Below are positions 12,000 to 24,222 of a stretch of 64,000 nucleotides of DNA, one piece after another (position 1 is the first letter of the stretch; the number at the start of each line of letters is the position of its first letter). The stretch lies in contig OX411549.1 in assembly GCA_948146395.1 (NCBI GenBank), positions 30,588,693-30,652,692 on the forward strand. The letters are read 5' to 3'. The notes beneath the pieces are model-generated. The model searched no databases and was not told the DNA's origin. It was given only the letters and a program-made list of their open reading frames with translations. This stretch comes from Fragum whitleyi (Eukaryota; Mollusca; Bivalvia; Cardiida; Cardiidae). A program made the position numbers and the translations under genes.

Positions 12000-12439
12000 C
12001 TGGAATTAAAACAAAAGTTAAATTATCGCATAACAGATTTATACCCCTACAAGCACGTTGTTCGTATGCGTAATGTGTTTGTAACAAAATATAATTATTG
12101 AACTAATCTAACATCCCATGTTTATACAAACACCTTTGGGAACCACCTTTGTTCTATGTGCAATATTTTTAACAGGGAAGGAAATCAAGGCCATACATCA
12201 AGTTTCTTTTGAATCAGATTATCCTTGTCAATCGACGTACGTGAAGCAAAAAAAAAAAATGTATTTGATTCTTGGATTCTGGATTAATTGATTTTGGAGA
12301 AAGGACAGAGACTCTTTTTAAACCAAGTTCAATCATGACATTAAAATATGTGCCTCATAAATAACAAGTGCATGTCGTATTGCGATGCAATACAGGAGTC
12401 CCCACCCGTATTAAAAGGACAGGATTGAATTGAAAAAAA

Positions 12440-13520
12440 AAGATAACAAATAAAGGAAGATTATTATAAAGAAAACAAATAAAGGAAGATGATTATCATT
12501 TAACAAAGGGCGATAACTCAAACAATGTGCCTGGTAGAGTAACGGTTCTAGTAAATGGCACTTCTCCACATTATAATCTATGAGTGTATAAAATTTTAAG
12601 TTCCCAGCACTTACGATTAAGGAGATATGCACCGGGAAAAAATATAAAGGTAAAATCAACAAAGGGTAATAACTAAAAAATATAGACAAGCTAGAGTTAC
12701 GGTTCTTTTACATTACTCTTCCCATCATTGTGAACTATACGTGTAAAGAGTATCTTGTTGCTAGCTTTTACGATTTGGGAGATTATCACGGACAAAAAAA
12801 TAAAGGTAAAAACAACAAAGAGCGATAACTCAAAAATGGCAAGCTAGAGTTACGGTTATTGTAAATAGCACTTCTCAACATTGTGATATATGCAGTTTCA
12901 AGTTCTTAGCACGGCCACCTACGGTTTTGGAGATATGCTCCGGACAAAAATGTAAAGATAAATATAACACATCTCCTAAATCGTAAAAGCTATAACTTTT
13001 TTCACTTTTAGATCACAGTATGGAGAGGAGTCTTTTAAAAAGAACCATAACTCTAGCTTGCATATTTTTGATTCGCAATTACACAGGGCGAATCAAAAAT
13101 ATGCAAGCTAGAGTTATGGTTCTTTTTAAAAGACTCCTCTTCATACTGTGATCTAAAAGTGAAAAAAGTTATAGCTTTTACGATTTAGGAGATGTGCTCC
13201 AGCACAAATTAAAAGGTCAAAACAACAAAGGGCAGTATATAAAAATAGGCAAGCTAGAGTCACGGTTGAATTAAATTCTCACTTTTTCACATTGTGATCT
13301 TTAAGTGTATAACGTTTCAAGCCCCTAGCTCATCCGGAGACATGCTCCGGATAAAAATGTCAAGGTGAAAACATCAAAGGGCAATAACTCAAACATTTTG
13401 CAAGCTAGAGTTTTGATTCTTGTAAAATGGCACTTATTTACATTGCGATTTATCAGTGAATAAAGTTTCAAGTTCCTACCACGTACCGTTTATGAAATAT
13501 GCTCTTAAAAAAAAGCGAGG
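12440..13520. repeat. Tandem array, about 140-150-bp units
   Basis: About seven diverged units share 'AACAACAAAGGGCGATAACTC', 'GCAAGCTAGAGTTACGGTTCT', 'GGCACTTCTCCACATTGTG', 'AAGTTTCAAGTTCCTAGCA' and 'GGAGATATGCTCCGGAC'. The 12968-13196 part of the array is a near-perfect hairpin (separate entry). This is intronic to the GCNT locus if exon 1 is shared by both cassettes. Confidence 0.82.
12968..13196. repeat. Near-perfect 109-bp inverted repeat (hairpin)
   Basis: Arms 12968-13076 and 13088-13196 are inverse copies separated by an 11-bp loop. I see only one mismatch (GAGAGG versus CCTCTT near 13025/13139). The arms are one unit of the surrounding tandem array in opposite orientations. The near identity, against obviously diverged neighbouring units, points to a recent inversion-duplication. 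Confidence 0.93.
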
Positions 13521-13549
13521 GCGGGCGGACAGACAGAATCATGCAAACC

Positions 13550-13577
13550 TAAAGCCCCCCCCCCCCCCCCCCCCCCA
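13550..13577. repeat. Poly-C tract
   Basis: A run of more than 20 cytosines follows CTAAAGC. Length may be affected by sequencing or assembly error. Confidence 0.9.
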
Positions 13578-13579
13578 AC

Positions 13580-16020
13580 CGGTAACAAGTGTGGGACTAG
13601 TTAGGCACTTTGTTGGATTACGGGCAATAATAAATTGTATTAAGATTATGATTGATTGTCATATGCTCTCGAGTAAATGCACGGAAACGAAAAAGTCTGC
13701 GGGCGGAAGGAGATAAAGGCAGACATTGTGAAACCAGCATACCACTATCGTCTTCAGAGGATGGAGAGTTAAGCACAGTTAATTAAATGAAAGTATCTTC
13801 ATAATTTAAGATAATTATTGTGACATCCGCAATAACTACATGAGGACACTCACAAATTTGTAGGTAATCGAAAACCCTTGGTGTAGTAGGAAGAACAGTT
13901 GCGAGCTCGTTTAGGTTATAACGTGATTGTACTGCTATGTGAAATGTCTAGGTCTAGATACCAAAAGGAATAGGTGTTAAGCTTTCAAAAGCGTAACAAC
14001 CATTACGCACATTACGCAAGTGTGTAATATAATTAAATCCTCTTTCGAAAAATGTCGTTGATGATTTGTAATAACATCGATGTTTTGATTATTCACCAAC
14101 GCTCAAATCATAGAAAAGGGGAGCAGACGGAAAGTCCATATATCCGCTTTTATCCTATATATTCTATGTGGGTCGTCTTCGGACTGCATAACCTGTTTAC
14201 GCATATGGCGTTCAACTGTTAGTGTATAAAAACAAGAAAGCTAAATTCATGAAATTTATGGTCATCTGTTCCAGACTGTTATAAGTAGATCTTACCAATT
14301 TATAGACTAAATACATTCATGAACTAAGATAGGATTTGAAGAATTCATTCTCCAATTAACGGCCATTTATATGATCATCTATATAGGTGTTTTAAATCTG
14401 AAAATAAAATTTTCAAACAAAAGGCTTGGGTCATTGATTTCGTTTCTCCTTTCTTTACATCCTTTATTTCACATCCATTGAAATTCAACAGTGTTTTAAA
14501 AAACGGATTCATGCCTTCCTTTTCAGAAGTACCTCGTCTGGATCCAGTTCTTTGGTGCGAATATCAACATGCGCTATAAAATAGTAACATAACTTAGCAA
14601 TCGAACCAAACTGGGCCCCTATTTTACTATTTTGCCTTTTTACTCATTTCTTGTTCAATATGTTATTTTCTAGGCTTCTAAAACTGCTAAAACTGAATCT
14701 CTGGTCCTTAACAAATGATTTTGTGATTATTATTATTATTATTATTATTATTTCAAATGATTTTCAATCTTCATTCGGTTGAATTCAGCCCGGTAGTAAT
14801 TTATTGCGTATAAAATTTATATAATATTGTGACTTTATAATATGACCTAGGTCGCGGGAGTGAAATAAAACCGTTGAATATTTTTGATATTACACGGGTG
14901 TTATTGATAGGCCGCTCTATCAGTATGAATGCGTTTGAAATGTGTCTATGGGGAATGATGGATACATCATTTTTGAACTTGTCCAAGGTTTTTATTCAAA
15001 ACAGAGAAAACCGTGTGATGAAGCCTGGACGAAACAACAGTATTTCAAAAACTTTGAAATGAAAATTATTGAGCAATAAAGTCAGGATTTTTGCTTTTGA
15101 ACTTGAATTTGCAAATATTTCAGATTTTATGACTGGTCACTTCAAACTGGTTTGACCCAGTTTTTACTTTCTTTCACCTTTGTCTACAATTTTTACATTA
15201 AAGTGATTCTCACAGAAATACATCTATGGCTACACTCCTGTCTGTTTTAACCTAATAAAATATACAGTAAAAATGGCTCATTTCAACAGTGATCAACAGT
15301 TCCATGCCGGGAAACAATCGTTAGTGTTATTCTAAAACTTGGTAACTACAGCTCATTTAGAGCTGTAGCTTTGAGGTTTAAGAATTACACTGACGATACC
15401 ACAATAATTTATTGCGCACAATGGCATTCCAAATTATCTTGCTACGAAATGTGCAATGACTTAAGTCAAAGCTGGCCTAGAGAAAAACATGTTCAGCCTT
15501 TGTTCATTTAATCCTATTTGTCATATGTAGCAGTGTTCTGGCACTTAGCATTACATTATTTCAAACATGTTACTGTTATTTAAACATTAAAACAGTGCGG
15601 CAAAAGAGCAAACCATTTTTTCTTACCGAACTATTTTGGGACAACCGGAGCTGGTCCCTTTACACATGTACCTCAAAAAAGATGCAGTATAAATACTAGT
15701 CTGAATGACAGCTACTGAATGATAACCAAAATCTTTTACCTAATGTTGATTCAAAAACACCAACTTCAGAGTCTCGTGCGCATGCGATTTTCATATCACT
15801 ACTATTACTTTTTCGGAAATAAGATAAAATAATGATTCTTCTTTTAATGCTAGTTAATGCAAAAGATCGTGAGGTGAGAATGTCACGATTTAAAAAGCCA
15901 TCCACGTACATGTGTCATCAGTGACCAATCACATAAAACACCCATAAGATATCTTCGAAAGTCAACTTAAAAATAAACAAGGTGGCCTAATTTTCGAAAT
16001 TTCTTATCGTTTCCTGCTCT
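13580..16020. other. No gene recognised
   Basis: No supported exon. An (ATT)n microsatellite lies at about 14727-14751. A small stem-loop 'CTACAGCTcatttagAGCTGTAG' lies near 15347-15369; the same stem-loop motif flanks the CARD1 exons near 51535 and 53298. Confidence 0.4.
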
Positions 16021-16225
16021 CCTTTTCCCCTGACTATTTGTCTCCCACCAATAGGTTGATAATCGTAAACCTATGAGAAATAGCAGCTGGAGGCTAGGAA
16101 AGGATGTAATGGTAGTCACGATAGGTGTGCGAAAGACCAGGAATGCATTTTAAAAAAAGGCGCTACAGCTTCTGCGATATAACTGTAAGATTGTTGAAAG
16201 TGGCGTTAAACCTTTTCAAACAATT
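16021..16225 (+). repeat. SINE family 1, 5'-truncated copy
   Basis: The SINE body ('TTGATAATCGTAAACCTATG', 'AATAGCAGCTGGAGGCTAGG') and the tail ('GCGATATAACTGTAAGATTG', then 'GTGGCGTTAAACC') are present. The tRNA head is missing. I could not find a clear target duplication. Confidence 0.82.
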
Positions 16226-18376
16226 AAAAATCTAATTACTAATCATTTGTTTTTATCGCACATTTGTTCAGATCATATTATTCTTACAAGAGCTACGCCC
16301 AAGGGTGCAATGCTCGGCTTTGCTTTGCTGCAGATCTGGAGGATGAAGAAATCTGAGTCGAAAAAGAGGCATAACAAAAATCCTGTCATTGTTATCCACC
16401 TTAATTGTCTGGATAGCTCTTGTGATAGTGAAGACACATAGCAAATTTCGTAAAGATATCTTCAATAACAATAGATACATGTATATGACAAAAATTTAAG
16501 TTTATCACGCCAACAAAAACGTCGACGACGCCAAGATGATCTCTATACCTCGAGTTTTCTCCGAAAACAGTCGAGCTAGAAGGGCAATTACTATACATTG
16601 TACCATCGGACTGCGTTATTTATTTTGCTGAAATTGAAATAAAGCACTCCTTAGTTTATCTTAGCAGGGTATGGATGTATTAGCAGGGCCATTAATGCTG
16701 ATAAAATCGTTAAAATCCAGATAGAAAATGTTTGAAAATAAAACAAGAAACATTATTTAAAAAAAAAACACACACACAACATAATTCATTGTTCAAAAAT
16801 AAATAACTCGCGGCCTTCTTTGATGAATCGCATCAAAATTTTGTCTTGTTGCACTAGTGCAATAACTATGCAAATGAGCCCAGAACGAATAGCAACGCTA
16901 TTTTGTAAACGCGAAAATGACGTTATAAATTTCGAAATTTAAATTGAAATTTTGAATTCCAAGATTTTTGACGCAAAAACTCGGGTCTTATTATAAAAAG
17001 AATATAAAATATGTGCTCATAGAATACCGAGTTTTTATCTGTTTATAGATGACTCGTTTAAATAAATTAGGTATTCCATAACCACTAATTCAATATCCTC
17101 TATTTACACCGTATACTATAACCCTATCTCGATACGATGATGACATAAATTTTCGCCGTTAACAATTCTTTTTGCAGACCAGGGATCCGTTTAACTAAAC
17201 TTCTTACGAAAAAAATAATCGTAAGTCAAATCAACAATTCACACCTGCTGTTTTCATTTAATGTTAGATTCTGCCTTGCAATATCTCATTTGAATGACGT
17301 TAGAAGGCGATTCCAATGATATGTTGCTTGGCCATAACATGTCAGGCCGTATATAATGTGTTGTATTAGACATCTTTCTCTATGAAAATAATCATCTTTG
17401 GACTTAATTCTTTTGAAATTGCATTTTGTTTTGTTGTTAAAAATGGTTTTAATCGTCCTTTCAAAATTTCTTGGTAAGAAGGAAAGCGACTTCTTTTAAG
17501 AAGTATCAGAGGATTCCTAACATGGAAACGAAACGAAGCCTTATAAGATGGTACACGTGTCGTTGGTAATTCGGAACTTCACTCGGACCTTTCCGTAGGC
17601 TGGACAGTACCTCGGACGTAAGTGTTGTAATTTTGGGTCATTTTTTAAGTAATTCTGTTATTGTTGGTATTTCGGCTATTCAATACTCTTGTTAATTCTT
17701 TCCGGTCGTCTGTGGAGATCTTTTTTGACATATAATAATTTGATGCCAAAACGCAGTAAAACACGGCGTTTTATTATCAAATTATAATATGCCCGCTTTT
17801 ATTCTTTCGTTAATTTCGTTTTGTGCAGCGTCATCCTTAGCGGGATGGTTGAAATCTGTGACGTCATGTTATCCTACGTGGGAAATGAGACTCGTTATTC
17901 CTGATCTCATTTTTTCTTAGAATCACCGAGGGTTTCCGATTGGTCGTTGGTTTCTAGGGTAAACAACCTGCCTGACCGAAATATATGAAAGGAAATGCAC
18001 AGGTGTAAACCTATTGATAACAATAACTTTTCTGATATAAGAGGTATACAATCTATACATGTTTATTGGAGCTTTAAGACAAAGATGGTGTTATAATATA
18101 AGAAAAATATAACGCAAAAAAATATTGCATATTATTTGAGCCTGTGCGTGAGATTTCCAACAATTTCAAACATACGCAAAGCAAAGACTCTGACCAGCCT
18201 GTGCATCCGCACAGTCTGACCAGTCATCACTATGCATTTTGTAGTTAGAAAAGGTCTCAAAGTATCGGTATGCCATCAGGTAACTCTTTATTTACAGAAT
18301 GTGGCTTTATACACTGCTCACTGTTTGCGCCTCACGCACATTCCAAATTGTTGGAAATGTCACGCACATGCTCATT
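16226..18376. other. No gene recognised
   Basis: No supported coding exon. A possible donor (CGGAC|GTAAGT at about 17618) and a palindromic patch near 17735-17790 are the only features I noted. A foldback-like 'GACCAGCCTGTGCATCCGCACAGTCTGACCAG'-type repeat, broken here for length, lies near 18190-18230. Confidence 0.35.
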
Positions 18377-18678
18377 TTAAAAACGATTTTTAACAAAGTC
18401 TCTCGAACCGTAGTAGGATGCATTGAAATTGAGAAATCCAAGATATTCCGCTACAGTTCGATTATAGATCAACTCCTCCATGCAAAGCAAGGCCTCGGAG
18501 AACTCGAGATGAAATTTGTTGGCGAAAAGCTCTTCTCTAACTGCCAGTAGATGGAGATCTCCAATACCAAAAATACATATGAATCGCACATATTTTCCAT
18601 GACAGAGCCAGCTGTACAACCAATTCTTGAACCGGGCTAAGAACGGATTTTCTGGTCGGGTTGAGTCGTGGTAAAGCC
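18377..18678 (-). CDS. GCNT-like glycosyltransferase, terminal exon 3A
   Basis: This is the last exon of the promoter-proximal cassette of the core-2-type beta-1,6-GlcNAc transferase. The acceptor is TTTTGTTTCAG|GGC (AG at 18680-18679). The exon contributes 2 nt to a Gly codon and runs 302 nt to TAA. It encodes 100 residues with 'RPENPFLARFKNW', '[12 protein letters not shown]' and 'ELFANKF'. The end 'SRDFVKNRF' matches 'SRDFVINSF' of exon 3B. The sequence around its stop is ATTTTAAAAACG, so the TTAA that received the MITE in 3B is present here without an insertion. The intron to exon 2A is only 554 bp, against 3.2 kb in the B pair. Confidence 0.92.
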
Positions 18679-19232
18679 CTGAAACAAAATTGGACACTCG
18701 TTACTGCATTATTTTATCATACATGTTTAGATAAAACAACCGACTTCTAAAAAATGGTATTTTTGTTTTTCTTATCTGAATTTTTTACAAGGAAACTTCA
18801 TTCCTTTACATTAGTATTATCACTTTTAGAATATTTGCAAAAGAGTTTTTGTGCCAATTGTGTAAGTAATGATGAAAACAAATGTAACTTAAATGGTCGA
18901 TATTGCAGAACTCTTTCAAGAAACGTTTCTTATTACGAGATACGTTTGGGTAGCAAAACCACCACCAACAAAAAAATAGAAGAAATAAATAAGAAGTAAT
19001 ATATTAGTGCTCTACGGTATTGTTTAATACAAGCGTTGCTAAATTAGGAGAACCAGTTTATATTTCAAAATGATAAAGATATATCTTTTAATCCATAAGC
19101 AGTCCGTTAAAATATTCCTTACCCTTTTCATGAATTGTTGTAAATTGCCTTGATTTTTTTGAACACAAGAATCAATTATTTTCGTGTCCCTTTCATTCCG
19201 ACCCAAAATAGTGTTTTAAATGTATTATTCAC
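18679..19232 (-). other. Intron 2A-3A of the GCNT locus
   Basis: A 554-bp intron with donor AGAG|GTGAAT and acceptor TTTCAG. No transposon was recognised inside. Confidence 0.8.
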
Positions 19233-19456
19233 CTCTATAAGATCCAGGTGCCTTTAGTACCCTATTATAGTTCAGTGTACTAAAAAAGATCTCGTCTGGA
19301 AGAGCAACCTTTTCTGACCACTTTAAAACTTTCAGGGCTTTTGGATCATTTACAGAAAATTTGGCAAAATCGCGCGACAACACAACGTGGATAGAACCCT
19401 TGACAGCTGTCATGTTGTATGGGGATGGTCCAGAGGATGCAAGTCGTGCTTTTGGT
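19233..19456 (-). CDS. GCNT-like glycosyltransferase, exon 2A
   Basis: This penultimate exon of cassette A has acceptor TATCTTGTTTCAG|ACC and donor ATAGAG|GTGAAT. Its 224 nt and its phases are the same as exon 2B. Joined to exon 1, the split codon GT|A gives Val followed by 'PKARLASSG'. Further on are 'IHVVLSRDF', 'LKWSEKV', 'LPDEIFFSTLN' and 'APGSYRG'. The PDE motif carries the residue known as catalytic base in mouse core-2 enzyme. The neighbours are exon 1 at 6.3 kb upstream and exon 3A at 0.55 kb downstream. Exon 1+2A+3A gives exactly 1536 nt, a 511-residue protein, slightly longer than typical vertebrate GCNTs because of the N-terminal stem. Confidence 0.92.
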
Positions 19457-20770
19457 CTGAAACAAGATAAAAAGACATTATCTAGCAGGAAGATGTCGAT
19501 ATGCATCTTATCATACGTTAACTGTATACATCAAGACTAAAGGAATCATCTTTTACTTTCTATTCAAAAGTTTGTCTAAATGTTGATTGCCATTCTTTTG
19601 GAATAAATTGAAAAGAGTCTTTATTTTATATTAAGCAACACAAAAAAGCAATAAAAGAACATTACCTTCTTTTAGTTTTATATAAAATCAGTGATCTCAG
19701 TCCAGGTTTCAAATTTTGTGAATATTTTCTAATATATTGCAATCTTGAAACCGAAATACTTGAACAGTTATTTTTAGTTTACCGTCTATAATTCGTACGG
19801 GCCCCAGAAAATTGTTTTGATGGTATTCTTTTTAAATGCTCGGCATCCATGCTAGTATAATATTCTTTGGGGGGTATGACAAAACTTCCCAGGGTGGATG
19901 CTCTGTCTGAAACTTCGAATTAAGGTCACAGCAAGGTCAAAGGTCAAATAGGTGCATTTTTATATTAAAATCCTAATTGTGGTATTTTTGATTGCTATAC
20001 ATGCTGTATTATTAATGCTAATTGTGCTAATTTTTCTGGAAACTGTATCAGAGACTTTATTTTATGGAAAAAGACAACTTTATGTGAATATTTTGACTAT
20101 TATGGGATAGAAAAATTTACTTTTCGAAGATATAAACGGTTTATCTCTGAATATTTTAGACGTTTTCAGTTATTTGCCATCATGCTTCAGTCTTATGTAT
20201 TTCTTATTTTTTTATTGTGACCTCCTCGTTGTGTAAGGGTCTGTGTACAACTTGGATTACATTTTGCTTTTATAAACTTAAGAACTCAGGTGGGTTACAA
20301 GGCCAATGGAATCAGTTGAACTTGCTCAGTACTTGATATTGTGTTTAGGCTGTAAAATTCGTATCATTACAGGCTTTGAATTCTTTTGATATTAAGAAGA
20401 TTTCTAGATTTCAGTTCAATAGTTTTGTTATAAGCCTCTCTACAGGAAATTGACATTAAATACCGTGTGCATACTGCTAGCCAATGTATCAATGAATACA
20501 GTGCAACAAAACTACAATTTGAATGATTTTGTTTACCGGACGTGTACTCTTTCTAAATAACAAATCATCTCACTTTTTTAAAGTCAAAGTTTTTTTGTAT
20601 TCTGATAAGGAGATAAATGTGTTGCAATCGGTTATTTTTATCGTGTAAAATGTGTTCCTGGGACTTGATTATACAATCTGTCGTTAGCTCCTGCAGCTTT
20701 TATGCTAGTTAGTAGTTAATATTCACTGATTTCAATCTTTGTTTGTTTTATTATAAATCTTTCTTTTATA
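19457..20770. other. Part of GCNT intron 1; no feature recognised
   Basis: AT-rich DNA without a supported exon or clear repeat. A 'CAAGGTCAAAGGTCAAAT' stretch near 19930 is typical of dispersed mollusc repeats but could not be delimited. Confidence 0.35.
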
Positions 20771-20795
20771 ATTCAGAATATAAGTTACACCAATT

Positions 20796-21086
20796 ATGGA
20801 CGTTGATCCAGTTACTATGTTGAAAAGAAAATCTGATGTGTTGCAACGTTTCTTTGATTTTTGCATTATTTGTCTGGCATCTAGGAAAGATCTACTAAGG
20901 GTTGGTAGCGAGGGTTGTAAACAGAAAGTGAGAGATTGTGTGCGAAGGCGGAGACAGTTCAGAGATGCTGTCAATATTGACGTGTTAGATAGGCTTGACT
21001 CATTGAGCGAGACTGAATGGGCATCCTCAGAGATAAAATGGCATAAATACTGTTACAGCTCATTTACATCTGAGATGCATATTTAA
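20796..21086 (+). pseudogene. Fragment with C-x2-C / WHK-x-C motif, transposon-associated type
   Basis: An ATG-initiated 96-residue frame lies antisense in GCNT intron 1. Its Cys/His pattern is 'FCIICLA' at residues 22-28, then an Arg-rich stretch, 'FRDAVNIDVLDRLDSL' and 'IKWHKYCYSSFTS' near the end. This matches in style the N-terminal module of large uncharacterised, probably transposon-derived proteins that are abundant in bivalve and cnidarian genomes (recollection, not a search). After the TAA the frame continues as 'RLQKQAVESIVSE' to a second stop, so it looks like a decayed longer gene. An acceptor-like TATAATTCAG lies 20 bp before the ATG. It could instead be a short functional gene. 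Confidence 0.45.
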
Positions 21087-21139
21087 AGGTTGCAGAAACA
21101 AGCAGTGGAATCAATAGTTTCCGAAACAAAAGAATACGC

Positions 21140-22985
21140 GCCTTACTAAAATTTAATTAGAAAATCCTCGTTAACGCAGTCCACAGTTTTCATCGGATTG
21201 ACTTCAAACTTGCCCATAATTATTGTACTATCACAAGGATGGTTCCTTTCGAAAATGGGCCCAATCCATCAAGCGTCACGGGATAAGGAACCAAATGAAA
21301 ATAATTGAACAATTAAATTAGAAAATCCTCGTTAACGCGATAAGTCCGCAGTGCTTATCCGATTGACTTCAAGCTTGCTAAGATTGATTGTATCATCACA
21401 ATGATTGCTCTCTCTGAAAAGGGGAATATATTTGAATTTAAATTTTAAGAATTTACTGTTAACACTTCTTCATATATGCATGGAACTGATGATGGAAGTT
21501 AATGAAAATTTCACTAATTATTCTATATCATGTGACCATGTGCATATTAATGTGGCCTGGTGATTTTGAACTGCGTCTTAGAAAAAGGGACCTAAATGTA
21601 AACTTTCATGTTAACAAAACTTCTCTTTTATTTATTGAAACATTCATCTGAACTTTCAAAGAATATTCTTTTTCACATGATTATGTGCATTTGTGGCTTT
21701 TTAGTTATATGCTGCGTCATGATAAAAGGGCATTTATGTATACTCGGCAAAAAAAGAAAAGAAAGTATCTACTTTTCATTTGCCAATATCTTTTACATCT
21801 GTATGATAAGAAGATCAATTAAGGTACCAATACGTTTGCAGTACTTCGTTTGCTCATACACAAACCAGCAACAAGTCATTGTAATGTTTTTTTTTATCAG
21901 GAAATGTCGACATATTTGTTTTCTTTGTCAACGTATGTCACGTCTTCGATCTTGGGATTATTTTCAAAATGAATGTAACCTATAAAGCTCTACGGTTAAG
22001 AAAATCAAACAAAAGTCGTGTTCCGTATCACACAGTATTGAAAGAAACTAAGAAAAAACATTAACCACATGCATTATCTAGACTCGTCAATCGTTGAGTA
22101 TATTTTACAGGCTTTAGTTGAAAGACAAGAATAATAAAGACATTTGCTGACCATTTCCGAAAGAGTAGTATTGCTAGGCACCCCTTTAACACTCTTTAGG
22201 GCCTGTGGAAAGACGTCGTGCCAAATGCGCTCATTCACATGGTCGCGTTAAATTACTAGCTTCTTAATCACTATTCAAAAACAGAAGCGAAGTAAACGTT
22301 TTAGCCTTAGAAAAGGTCAAACTTTCAAACCGAGCCAATTGTCATTTCAGTCTCAATGGATTCACAGAGAGCAATGTTCATTGAAATTCAAAGGAGCCTC
22401 TCCCACGAGCATGTGGAAACGTTAACGTAACATAGCAAGTATATATTCTTTGTTAACATAACTCCTTCATTTATACACAAAATTTCATAAAAACTTAACA
22501 GAATATTTCTCATTGTGTGACCATGACTATATTTATTTTGTCATTTGATGATATTCCACATCAAGGGAAAGGGGGCCTTATTGTTAACATCCCTGCTAAC
22601 GCAACTCCTCTTTTGTTTATAGATACTATTGCATAATAGAATGTCCCTTATCAAGTGACTATGTCCTTTTCACAGAGGTTTGGTGATGATATGCAATGTC
22701 ATGGGAAAAGGGGCTTCATGTCATATTCATTATTTATTGTTTACACAACTTCTTCATTTATGCATGGATTGTCATAAAACTTAAACATTTTTTTTCTAGT
22801 GTGACCATGGCCACAGCTTTGCCATTTGGTGTAATTATGCGGCGTCATGAATTTCCAACGCCTGCTTCAATAATTGATATATTTCATGAATCTTTTTTCT
22901 GGTTGTATCTTGAATAGCATTATCAAGACATAGGCTTTTCAAAGAGTCAGATGGGCGGTCTATGGCTCTCATGGGCCTCTTGTTA
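21140..22985. repeat. Diverged tandem and dispersed repeats
   Basis: Positions 21150-21430 hold two units of the array seen at 3745-4325 ('AAATCCTCGTTAACGC', 'CCTTTCGAAAATGGGCCC', 'CATCAAGCGTCACGGGA'). From 21460 to 22860 another unit, 'GTTAACA-AACTTCTTCATTTATGCATGGA ... GTGACCATG', recurs near 21465, 21612, 22450, 22600 and 22735. The block ends with 'CTCATGGGCCTCTTGTTAC' at about 22969-22985. No coding sequence is seen. Confidence 0.6.
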
Positions 22986-23201
22986 CTTATTTAAATTTGA
23001 TTTCGTTCCTCTTGTCATAATTTTAAAGATAAAAATTATGTACAATGTACATCAGTTGCAGGTATTTGTCAGGTTCCCACATTTGAAAGTACTTTACCTG
23101 TGACTGCATTCTGACCTGTAATTCGAAACAAACACTTGGTATGATGCACCCTAACATTGTTTGAAGTAGTCTAGAATATACCTAGCATGGCTACACTTAG
23201 A

Positions 23202-24222
23202 TACGAGGGTTGTTCAAGAATTAACCGGATTTTGCCTCGCAAAATTTTATTTTTAAAGCAATCAAATTAAATTTGGTATCATTCGCTGTCGGAATTCAAT
23301 CCACATATGGTTATGTAGAATTGATATAGTTATCGAACATAGCGCGCGCGCATCTGCCATATTAATTATTATGGAAACGAGTACCCGGCGCAGCAGATAA
23401 AATAATACATATATTTGGTCTTCGTTTGTAAAAATTCCCTCTTTTCTAACTGTTGAAACATTTGAAAATTAAGTGAGTTTTTGGAATAAGTAATACAAAT
23501 GCCTTGTCTTAATTTGAAGTAATTTGACCGTATAGTTTTCCGATAATATTCGTTTAAAATGTGGCGGGGTAAGTGTTTCGTAACGTAGTAGACGACGTCT
23601 ACTACATGCTCGGAATTTTGATCTTTAATAATTCTATTCATTATCTACCAAAATAACGAAAGACATAAATCAAAAACTTGTCACGCTGAAAGGGTATGGT
23701 TCATTCTTCCAAATGCTTAAATTTATCGGTGAATATGCTTCCGTGACCCGTGAGATAAGAGGAAGAACGGACAGAGAGAAACTTGTTAAAGCAACTGTAG
23801 GGACGTTAATTGCCGAGTCTCTGGAAGATATAGGCGATTAACTAAGAGGTACCTTTCTGAGAACCTTGACGTCGTACCATTCGATTTTACCTTTATATAA
23901 ACCATAAAAGCACAGCTTAATAACAGGAACACTGAATTCATCCTTCTTCTATAAATAACGAGTCGTGACAAGCTAAATTACACAACACCAAATGTCTCAA
24001 TTCTAGACAACGTCGCTAACGTAATGTACAGTGCGCCGCCACCTAATACCCATGTACTTTTGTTTGCGTATGAAATGAATATACATCGTTCAACTGCTTC
24101 AGGCTTTGGCAAGTTTGATCATATAAAGTGTCCCGTTAACATGAGTATACTTTTTTCACAAAGCGATAAATCAGTGATGATTAACAGATCTAATCCGGAT
24201 AATAATTGAACATCCCTCGTAC
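23202..24222. mobile_element. Mariner/Tc1-type non-autonomous element, TA-flanked
   Basis: The left end TACGAGGGTTGTTCAAGAAT...CCGGATT and the right end (inverse: TACGAGGGATGTTCAATTAT...CCGGATTA) form terminal inverted repeats of about 30 bp. The outermost TA is consistent with the TA target duplication of the IS630-Tc1-mariner superfamily. The interior is 1.0 kb. I found no DDE/D motif or transposase signature in the open frames inside (longest, 90 codons, minus strand 23369-23641), so it is non-autonomous or its transposase has decayed. It lies in GCNT intron 1. Confidence 0.75.
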
